Shown here: positions 7,508 to 12,832 of the stretch, in pieces
How the letters are laid out: every line of letters begins with the position of its first letter
Position numbering within the stretch: position 1 is the first letter of the stretch
Source of the DNA: Bacillota bacterium
GTDB taxonomy: Bacteria; Bacillota_E; JAJZYS01; JAILZS01
Length of the DNA: 13,824 nt
NCBI GenBank assembly: GCA_021817625.1
Contig: JAKASY010000006.1
Span: 1 to 13,824, forward strand
Reading direction: 5' to 3'
The notes under the pieces: generated by a model
What the model was told of the DNA's origin: nothing
Databases searched by the model: none
The model's input: the letters and a program-made list of their open reading frames with translations, nothing else
Program-made: the position numbers and the translations under genes

Positions 7508-8589
7508 GTGAACGCCTCGGCCAGGCTGGACGCGGTGCCCTGACGGCTCCCGATGGGCGCAAGGCCATACCGGTCCTGGATGAGGCGCAGCACGGAGACA
7601 TGCTCGTAGGTGCCATGGTCCACCCGACCGGGCGCCGGCAGGAGCGGCGACAGGACGACCGCGGGCACCCGCATGCCCAGGCCGAGCGCGTCCACCTGCG
7701 GCGGCGGGGCGTGGTCGTAGAAGCCGCCGCACTCGTCGTACGTCCACACGACGACCGACCCCGACCACACGGGGCTCGCGCGCACGGCTTCGACGGCCGC
7801 CTCGACGTAGCGCATGCCGGCCCGAACGCTGAACGGCGGGTGCTCCGACTCGGCCGCCGTGGGCGAGAGGAACGCCACCTCGGGCAGCGCGCCCTGGCGC
7901 ACGTCCTCGAAGTAGCGTCCCAGGGGCACGATGCGCTGGCGCAGGGCAGGGTCGCGGGCAAAGCGCGGAAACCACAGCAGCGGGCAGAACAGGAGCAGGC
8001 GCGCGATGCCGTCGAAGTGGTCGATCTCGTCGCCGACGTAGTAGCGCCAGGTGATGCCCCGGGCCTGGAGCTGGTCGAACAGGGTCTCCTGCTCGAGCCG
8101 CACGCGCCCGAGCACCACGTCGTGCAGGCTCGGGTCGTCCCGCATGCCTGCCGACGTGCCGCTCACAAGGTAGAGCCGATTCGGCAGGGTCGGTCCCATG
8201 ACCGACGAGAAGTACCGGTCGAGGACCACGCCCTCGCGCGCGAGCCGCCAGTAGTACGGTAGGTCGGCCTCGGTGTAGTAGCCCATCGCCACCCGCCCGC
8301 TCACGCGCGCGAAGCCGTCCATGCGACCGCCGTCGTAGGCCTCGTGCATGGCGGCGAACGAGTGGTCTGGGGACGCCGGGCCGCCCTCGTCGTAGCGCCG
8401 CAGGCGATAGGGCGCGACCGGCCGGCCGTCGCGTCCCGGCAGCGCCCGGGGGGTGCGGCGGGCCAGACCGTCTGCGCCCGGAAACCAGCCGAAGTAGTGG
8501 TCGAACGAGCGGTTCTCCTGCACGAGCACGACGAGGTGGCGGACCCTGGCCAGTGCCTGCGGCGTGTGTCGCTCCCGCGTCTCAGCCAC
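7504..8589 (-). CDS. Phosphoesterase family protein (phospholipase C / acid phosphatase AcpA-like)
   Basis: This family hydrolyses phosphate esters or phospholipids with an alkaline-phosphatase-like fold. The N-terminal signature LVVLVQENRSFDHYFGW (Glu25-Asn26 in this numbering) holds the metal-binding region. YFSSVMGPTLPNRLYLVSG, FLSPTAAESEHPP and WTYDECGGFYDHAPPP supply further family motifs, and VPAVVLSPLLP and the late DHGTYEHVSVLRLI complete the domain. At 361 residues it is at the short end of the family. GTG 8589 is preferred because AAGGGGG precedes it by about eight bases; ATG 8619 would add ten residues (MPHGGQGGGR) that merely translate the ribosome site. No signal peptide or lipobox is visible, although many family members are exported by Tat. 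Head-to-head with it lies a TetR-family remnant. Confidence 0.88.
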   Translation of the reverse strand: MAETRERHTPQALARVRHLVVLVQENRSFDHYFGWFPGADGLARRTPRALPGRDGRPVAPYRLRRYDEGGPASPDHSFAAMHEAYDGGRMDGFARVSGRVAMGYYTEADLPYYWRLAREGVVLDRYFSSVMGPTLPNRLYLVSGTSAGMRDDPSLHDVVLGRVRLEQETLFDQLQARGITWRYYVGDEIDHFDGIARLLLFCPLLWFPRFARDPALRQRIVPLGRYFEDVRQGALPEVAFLSPTAAESEHPPFSVRAGMRYVEAAVEAVRASPVWSGSVVVWTYDECGGFYDHAPPPQVDALGLGMRVPAVVLSPLLPAPGRVDHGTYEHVSVLRLIQDRYGLAPIGSRQGTASSLAEAFT

Positions 8590-8640
8590 GCGCCCGCCCC
8601 CTTGGCCCCCGTGGGGCATCGTCTGGGCGCAGGCTATGCG

Positions 8641-8814
8641 TCGACGGCGGCGATCGGAGGCTTGACAGGCGTAATGAGTCAGATCGTCGGCATCGCCCTC
8701 CTCCGGCGCGTGGTCCGAATCGAGCCCCTGGCCTCCAGCGACCCCGAGCGCCTGGCGCGCGCGGTCGGTCCGACGCTCGAGCGGTACCTCACGGGTCCGC
8801 TCTCTGGCTCCTGA
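8641..8814 (+). pseudogene. C-terminal remnant of a TetR-family transcriptional regulator
   Basis: The forward frame ending in TGA at 8812-8814 reads MSQIVGIALLRRVVRIEPLA, continuing to a segment ending in PTLERYLTGPL. This is the typical last helix region of TetR-family regulators with the actinobacterial-type C-terminal domain (consensus near SQLVGLALARYVLRVEPLAS...TLQRYLTG). No helix-turn-helix N-terminal domain is found upstream in any frame: that stretch is already the start of the divergent phosphoesterase gene. The fragment is therefore a decayed or truncated regulator, placed where a divergent repressor of the phosphoesterase would sit. The 5' limit of the homology is approximate. An ATG at 8674 could start a 46-residue peptide but has no ribosome site. 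Confidence 0.6.
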
Positions 8815-9082
8815 GTGATCGCCCCCCGCCCCCGCCGCGCGGATCCGGGCCAGAGCCCAGCCGTCCGCTCCCAGCGCGAGCGCCGAGCAGCACGGCGGTC
8901 AGGCGCCCATCTGCCGTGTTCACCAAGCGCCAACCTCCGCCCGCCAGGCCGGCGGGGTGCGTCAAGGCTCCGTAGGCGCGCCCCGGCTAGGGAGCGTCGC
9001 CCCTGGCGGGTCGCCACCGGGCAGCACCCGCGCCGACCGGCCGGAAGGTGGTCCGCCGCGCGCTGTCGTATGCCCCGGCAGC

Positions 9083-9661
9083 ATGCGGCGCGGGCGAGGG
9101 GTGGGCGCGACGGAGCCAACGCCGGTACTCGTGACGGTGGACGTGCAGACGGGAATGGACTCCCCGTACTGGGGGAGGCGCAACAACGCCCAGGCCGAGG
9201 CGAACATGGCGCGTCTGCACGCCGCCTTTCGGCGCGAGGGCCAGCCGCTCGTGCACGTGCGGCACAGCTCGCGCAACCCTTCTTCCCCGCTGGCGCCGGG
9301 CTCGCCCGGTGTGGCGTTCAAGCGCGAGGTCATGCCCGCCGCCGGCGAGGTCGTCCTCACCAAGAACGTGAACAGTGCCTTCATCGGCACCGACCTCGAG
9401 CGCATCCTCCGCGACCTCGGCGCCGCGCCTGTCGTCGTCATCGGCCTCACCACGTGCCACTGCGTGAGCTCGACGATCCGTATGGCCGCGAACCTCGGCT
9501 TCGACGTCGTGGCGGTGGAGGACGCCATGGCCGAGTTCGACCTGCCGGGCCGCGACGGCGCCGTGGTGCGGGCGGAGGTCGCCCACGAGGCCGAGCTCGC
9601 CGCCCTGCGCGGCGAGTTTGCGCGCATTGTCACGACGAGCGAGCTTCTCGCCGAGCTGTAG
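9083..9661 (+). CDS. Isochorismatase-family cysteine hydrolase
   Basis: Members hydrolyse amides, carbamoyl groups or vinyl ethers (nicotinamidase, N-carbamoylsarcosine amidase, isochorismatase, ureidoacrylate amidase). The 192-residue product shows the catalytic Asp20 (VTVDVQTGM), Lys94 (LTKNVNSAF) and Cys127 in GLTTCHCVSSTIRMAANLGF, together with the non-proline cis peptide region of the family. DSPYWGRRNNAQAEANMARL near the N terminus is typical of a subgroup of uncharacterised cysteine hydrolases. The start is uncertain: ATG 9083 and GTG 9101 are in frame, neither with a well-spaced Shine-Dalgarno. The frame is open up to 8957, but that part looks non-coding. The neighbours are remnants, so no operon partner suggests the substrate. 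Confidence 0.9.
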   Translation: MRRGRGVGATEPTPVLVTVDVQTGMDSPYWGRRNNAQAEANMARLHAAFRREGQPLVHVRHSSRNPSSPLAPGSPGVAFKREVMPAAGEVVLTKNVNSAFIGTDLERILRDLGAAPVVVIGLTTCHCVSSTIRMAANLGFDVVAVEDAMAEFDLPGRDGAVVRAEVAHEAELAALRGEFARIVTTSELLAEL

Positions 9662-9890
9662 AGGGCGGCGCGCACAGGGGGCCGTATTTCGGCGTCGGCG
9701 CGCTCCGAAGGGTGCGCGCAGCCCTACGGCGAATCACGACCCTCAGCACGGGGCCGGCCGAGCGCACAGGCGCGGACCCTGACGGCGGCCTCGATGGAAA
9801 GGGCGATGGCGCGCGGCAGCAGGCGTGACACGGACCGGCCCGGTGGGCGCGATGGGCGCGATGGCCGGCGTGAGCACGGGAGTCGCGGGC

Positions 9891-9908
9891 GCGTAGGACG
9901 CCCTACGC
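9891..9908. repeat. Small hairpin
   Basis: GCGTAGG (9891-9897) and CCTACGC (9902-9908) form a perfect 7-bp stem with the four-base loop ACGC. No T-run follows on either strand, so an intrinsic terminator is not well supported. Confidence 0.45.
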
Positions 9909-10098
9909 ACGGGGGCTGAGGCTGAGACGCCGGGAGCGGCGGTTGCCGCGTCGTGGCTTGGGGCGGCACGGACCGGGCGGCGAAGCGGCGGCTTGCGCCG
10001 CCTGAGGGCGGTCGCCGACCTGGCCACGGGGCCAGGCCGGGAAGCAGCAGAGCGACGACCGCCGCACGGGCGCATCGGTCTCTAGAACACGCATAGGC

Positions 10099-10145
10099 GG
10101 GGCGGCGCAGGGCGCGTCGCCCGGGGCGGCGCAGGGCGCGTCGCC
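10099..10145. repeat. Two-copy tandem direct repeat, period 24
   Basis: The 23 bases at 10099-10121 recur exactly at 10123-10145 with one base between, starting GGGGCGGCGCAGGG in both copies. Two copies only, in non-coding DNA upstream of the MFS fragment. Slippage during replication is the simplest origin. Confidence 0.85.
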
Positions 10146-10170
10146 GCGGCAGTGGGGCGCTCATGCGGGA

Positions 10171-10189
10171 GCGGCCGGTCGCCGGCCGC
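10171..10189. repeat. GC-rich perfect hairpin
   Basis: GCGGCCGG (10171-10178) pairs with CCGGCCGC (10182-10189) around a TCG loop. It lies about 80 bases before the MFS start. It might act as a transcription barrier or leader structure, but no T-run follows. Confidence 0.5.
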
Positions 10190-10251
10190 CTCCCTCGCCG
10201 CGTGCCCCGGAGACGCGCGCGGCGGCACATAGCGCATGCCCATTGCTGCCC

Positions 10252-10259
10252 GAGGGAGG
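10252..10259 (+). promoter_or_regulatory. Shine-Dalgarno deciding the MFS start
   Basis: GAGGGAGG lies eight bases before the GTG at 10268. This rules out the longer in-frame start at 10163 and the GTG at 10259, which overlaps the site itself. Confidence 0.7.
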
Positions 10260-10731
10260 TGCCCCTCGTGACGCCCTTCTGGCTCGCCTGCCTGTCGTAC
10301 CTCGGGCTGGCGCTTCCGGGCGCGACGCTCGGACTCCTTTGTCCCTCCATGCGCCAGAGCCTGCACGCGCCGCTCTCCGCCCTCGCCTTCTTCCTGGCCT
10401 CCGGCACGGTGGCGTCCGTCCTCTCCAGCGCGGCCACGGGGCGTACCCTGTCGCGCCTCGGCGCCGGGTGGCTCGTCGCCCGCGGCACGGAAGCGGTCGC
10501 CCCGGCGCTCCTGCTCGAGGCGGCAGCGCCGGCGCTCTGGGTGCTCGTCGCCGGCGCCGCCCTGTTCAGCCTCGGCTTCGGTGCCGTCGACACCGCGCTC
10601 AACGCGCACGCGGCCGTGCGCTTCAACGCGCGCCAGGTCAACTGGATGCACGCCAGCTACGGGCTGGGTGCCACCATCGGCCCCCTTGCCGTGACGGCCC
10701 TTCTCGTCCGTGGTGTCAGCTGGCGGTGGAC

Positions 10732-11001
10732 CTACGCCGCCTTTGGCGCGCTCGCCCTCGCCCTTGCCGCCCCGCTCGCCCGGCTGCGGCACGGCTGGGC
10801 ACGCGGCGCGGCCGTGCCGGCTACGGAGGCGCCCTCTCTCCTCCCGCCGGCGCGGCCGCCCGGCCGTCGGCACGGCACCGGGTCACGGTCGCCCTGGCGC
10901 GGGGACGCTTGGCGGGCGGCAAGCGCCTGGCCGGCGCCCGGCGGCACAAGTGCCAGGAGGAGGGCAACACCGAGCAGGGCGACCGCGGTCTTGGGTCGCA
11001 C
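10732..11001 (-). CDS. Small secreted protein ORF, possibly 3'-truncated
   Basis: The 89-residue ORF starts at GTG 11001 with a near-perfect AAAGGAGG seven bases upstream. It begins with a textbook Sec signal peptide: basic MRPK, hydrophobic TAVALLGVALLLALVPPGAG, then a likely cleavage near ALAA. The remainder is short and increasingly Arg/Ala-rich (GGRAGGRREG...), over the antisense of the MFS fragment. Only the N-terminal ~40-55 residues look like real protein sequence, with one early cysteine (PVPCRR). It is 45 bases downstream of, and cotranscribed with, the 316-residue secreted protein gene. It may be the beginning of a longer secreted protein cut by the same event that removed the MFS 3' half, or a genuine small peptide. 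No family recognised. Confidence 0.55.
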   Translation of the reverse strand: MRPKTAVALLGVALLLALVPPGAGQALAARQASPRQGDRDPVPCRRPGGRAGGRREGASVAGTAAPRAQPCRSRASGAARARASAPKAA

Positions 11002-11008
11002 GGACGCG

Positions 11009-11016
11009 CCTCCTTT
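11009..11016 (-). promoter_or_regulatory. Strong Shine-Dalgarno of the small secreted ORF
   Basis: AAAGGAGG on the minus strand, seven bases before GTG 11001. It is the strongest ribosome site in the window and the main reason to treat this short ORF as real. Confidence 0.75.
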
Positions 11017-11046
11017 CGACCGGCACTGATCAGCAAGGCCAGGCCC

Positions 11047-11997
11047 TCATCCGGGCGGGGACGCTGAGACGCGCGGGCAGTTGGGCTCCGGCACGGGAAC
11101 GGAGCGGGACGAGCCCGCCCCCGGCGTCGGCGGAGCCAGGCAGGGGCCTAGGGAGGACTGGGCGAGCAGCGCGCCGCCGGGCGAGAAGCGGTAGGCGACA
11201 CGGGCACGGTACGGCGTCGCACACGCGCTACACACATCGTTCAGGGGGAACTGGAGGATCAGGCGCTCGCCACCTCCCGCAAGCGGCCGCGCCGCCTCCA
11301 CGAACGGGGGGAGCAGCTGGTAGGCGAGGCCCGTCCGCCCCGAGGGCAGACGGTAGGCTCGGCGCAGCCGGGCGTACGCCGACCCGCGCAGGGAGGGCGG
11401 CGGCACAGCCGCGTACCGGGGCAACCCGTTGAGCAGGGCGGCCTCGAAGCAGCCGCAGTCCATCGGCAGCGCGGTGAGGGTATAGCCCACGGCCACCACG
11501 CCGGCACTCACCAGGCCTATGAGGTACGTGCCATGCGCCGCGAAGAAGGCGATCGCGGCAGCCGACGCGCCGTGCGCCCGCATGAACCGCTCGAGGCAGG
11601 GCTTCGCCTGGGCGGCGTCGGGCGGCGGCCTGCGGGAAAAGACGCATGCCCGGGCGGCCGCCATCTGGCCGGTGCGCCAAAGCGGCCACACACTGGCCTG
11701 GCCGACGCGCGCCGGCGACGACCGGGAGGCGCGCGGCGCACCGCGCCCACCTTGCGTCCCCTCGCGACGCCCGTCGGAGCCGCCCGCCGCAGCGCTCTGT
11801 CCGGCAGGCCGGGCGCCGACGCGGAAAGCGGGGCTGCCCGCGACGCCTGAGACCAGAACGGTCCCACGGCCGGGGGTCGCCGCGGCGGCGGCTACGCCGC
11901 CTGTCGCAGCCGGCGCGAGCAGGAGGCCGGCGAGTGCTGCTGCGCCGACCGCCTTGGCCAGGCCAGCCGACGCTGCCGGAGGTAGCGTCTTCGCCAT
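11047..11997 (-). CDS. Uncharacterised secreted cysteine-containing protein
   Basis: The 316-residue product is not recognised. It starts at ATG 11997, six bases after GGGAGGGG, with an N-terminal Sec-type signal: AKAVGAAALAGLLLAPAATG and a likely cut near GVAAAAA. Residues ~45-110 are low-complexity Ala/Gly/Arg/Ser/Pro linker. The compact part (about 115-285) contains ARACVFS, KPCLERFMRAHGASA, FFAAHGTYLIGLVSAGVVAVG, MDCGCFEAALLNGLPRY, QFPLNDVCSACATPYRARV and LGPCLAPP. The paired cysteines (CGC, CSAC) suggest disulfides or a metal site. The segment AAHGTYLIGLVSAGVVAVGY is moderately hydrophobic and could be a buried helix or a second membrane segment. The tail is Pro/Ser-rich. It leads a probable two-gene transcript with the short secreted ORF 45 bases downstream. 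Whether it is surface-bound or free cannot be told. Confidence 0.75.
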   Translation of the reverse strand: MAKTLPPAASAGLAKAVGAAALAGLLLAPAATGGVAAAAATPGRGTVLVSGVAGSPAFRVGARPAGQSAAAGGSDGRREGTQGGRGAPRASRSSPARVGQASVWPLWRTGQMAAARACVFSRRPPPDAAQAKPCLERFMRAHGASAAAIAFFAAHGTYLIGLVSAGVVAVGYTLTALPMDCGCFEAALLNGLPRYAAVPPPSLRGSAYARLRRAYRLPSGRTGLAYQLLPPFVEAARPLAGGGERLILQFPLNDVCSACATPYRARVAYRFSPGGALLAQSSLGPCLAPPTPGAGSSRSVPVPEPNCPRVSASPPG

Positions 11998-12175
11998 CGG
12001 GTTCCCCTCCCAAGACCGGGTCCCGGGCGTCGGGCTCGGCGCAGGTGCCTTACGGACCGCTCAAGGGGCACATCCGATGCGCGGGAGATGTCGCTGCCAC
12101 GCTGGCACACGCCAACACCGCCGTCAAGCCGGTCGATACGCGGCGGCGGCGCCTCGCTGCAAACCAAAGAACCGT
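11998..12175 (-). promoter_or_regulatory. Probable promoter-bearing gap upstream of the secreted-protein pair
   Basis: This 178-base gap separates the cyclase-family gene from the 316-residue secreted protein on the same strand. It contains the ribosome site GGGAGGGG (12004-12011). A TTGACG hexamer (12127-12122, minus strand) could be a -35, but the matching -10 is poor. A small inverted repeat TGCCA-CGC-TGGCA lies at 12095-12107. No clear terminator follows the cyclase gene. Confidence 0.3.
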
Positions 12176-12817
12176 CTACGGGGCGCGCAGGAAGGCGCGC
12201 ACCGGCGCCCCTTCCGACCCCGCCAGGCGGAGGGGGAGGCACACGAGCTCGTAGCGCCCGCCCTTCACCTCCCCGAGCCAGCAGTTCTCAAGGATCAGGA
12301 CGCCACTACCCAGGAGGGTCCGATGCACGGGATAGCCCGGCGCGCGATCCTCCTCCACGGACAGGTAGTCGATCCCGACCGCCCGCACGCCGCGGTCGAC
12401 GAGCCACCCGGCGGCGTCGGGCGCGAGGCACGTGTAGTCCTTCGTGTAGGCGGTCGCGCGCAGGAGGCGGCGGCTCGAGTTTTGCGTCCGAAACAGCACG
12501 ATGGGCGCGGCCATGTCGTCCGCACGGGCCGCCAGGTCGCGGGCCGTGAGACATCGGGCCGTGACGTCGCTCGCATCCACCACGCACGCCGGCCCGCACA
12601 GGGCGTCGACCGCGAGCATGTCAACGGTTGCGCCGCCAGGGACGAAGTGCGCCGGGGTATCCACGTGCATGCCGGCATGGCAGCTGAGCGCCAGGCGGTG
12701 CGACGTGAACGGATCCCCGCGCTCCAGGAGCGCCTTCACGGAAAGAGCGGGCGCGGGCTCACCCGGGTAGCAGAGCGTGTCGGGCCCAAGCGGCAGAGAT
12801 ATGTCCCACACGGGCAC
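12176..12817 (-). CDS. Cyclase-family metal hydrolase (arylformamidase/KynB-like)
   Basis: The 213-residue product belongs to the family of kynurenine formamidase and polyketide 'cyclase' proteins (PF04199 type), soluble metal-dependent hydrolases. The signature HAGMHVDTPAHF gives His47, His51, Asp53 and His57 as metal ligands. VWDISLPLGPDT at the N terminus, VGIDYLSVEE and the later VHRTLLGSGVLILENCWL are the other expected blocks. Length is typical (about 205-220). GTG 12817 is preceded by GAGGAGG with a seven-base spacer. The upstream serine-hydrolase gene stops 15 bases before it, so the two are probably cotranscribed. KynB activity is possible, but the family has other substrates and no tryptophan-degradation genes lie nearby. 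Confidence 0.9.
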   Translation of the reverse strand: MPVWDISLPLGPDTLCYPGEPAPALSVKALLERGDPFTSHRLALSCHAGMHVDTPAHFVPGGATVDMLAVDALCGPACVVDASDVTARCLTARDLAARADDMAAPIVLFRTQNSSRRLLRATAYTKDYTCLAPDAAGWLVDRGVRAVGIDYLSVEEDRAPGYPVHRTLLGSGVLILENCWLGEVKGGRYELVCLPLRLAGSEGAPVRAFLRAP

Positions 12818-12824
12818 GGCGGGG

Positions 12825-12831
12825 CCTCCTC
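12825..12831 (-). promoter_or_regulatory. Shine-Dalgarno of the cyclase-family gene
   Basis: GAGGAGG on the minus strand, seven bases before GTG 12817 and right after the TGA of the preceding serine-hydrolase reading frame. This supports the GTG start. Confidence 0.7.
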
Positions 12832-12832
12832 A

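Larger units (their letters stand above)
9662..10267. other. About 600 bp without a recognisable gene
   Basis: No frame on either strand gives a recognisable protein; the open frames present are Arg/Pro/Ala-rich shadows of GC-rich DNA. The stretch holds an imperfect inverted repeat just after the isochorismatase-family gene (GCGCGCAC at 9668-9675 with GTGCGCGC at 9712-9719). It also holds a short hairpin at 9891-9908, a two-copy tandem repeat at 10099-10145 and a strong GC hairpin at 10171-10189. In such a gene-dense window the length suggests eroded sequence between the hydrolase and the truncated MFS gene. Confidence 0.6.
10268..11029 (+). pseudogene. Truncated MFS transporter (N-terminal half only)
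   Basis: The first ~180 residues from GTG 10268 are a clear major facilitator N-terminal half with about six membrane segments. These include FWLACLSYLGLALPGATLGL, LSALAFFLASGTVASVLSS, VLVAGAALFSLGFGAVDTAL and YGLGATIGPLAVTALLV. The FGAVDTALN...NWMHASYGLGATIGP block resembles the FucP/YbjJ branch of sugar-permease-like MFS proteins. After WRWTYAAFGALALALAAPLA and about ten more residues (near base 10800) the similarity stops. The rest is an Arg/Ala/Pro-rich run-on across the antisense of the short secreted-protein ORF. No second half is found in the other two frames. A complete MFS protein would be about 400 residues, so this is read as a gene cut by a deletion or rearrangement. The intact start and ribosome site suggest the damage is fairly recent. 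Confidence 0.75.

Noticed and set aside
8662..8690. Perfect TTGACA hexamer as a promoter reading into 8700
   Set aside because: No acceptable -10 follows at 16-18 bases, and the hexamer lies at the edge of the TetR-like reading frame, so it is probably chance.
8957..9082. N-terminal extension of the isochorismatase-family protein from GTG 8957
   Set aside because: The extra 42 residues are Gly/Pro/Arg-rich, precede the conserved core by far more than in relatives, and lack a ribosome site.
9668..9719. Inverted repeat after the isochorismatase-family gene as an intrinsic terminator
   Set aside because: The arms are 36 bases apart and no T-run follows; folding would be needed to support it.
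9743..10075. Minus-strand open frame of 110 codons in the gene-poor stretch
   Set aside because: Composition is Arg/Pro/Ala-rich, there is no ribosome site and no family resemblance.
10099..10145. Tandem repeat as a CRISPR array
   Set aside because: Only two copies with a single base between them, no spacers, no cas genes.
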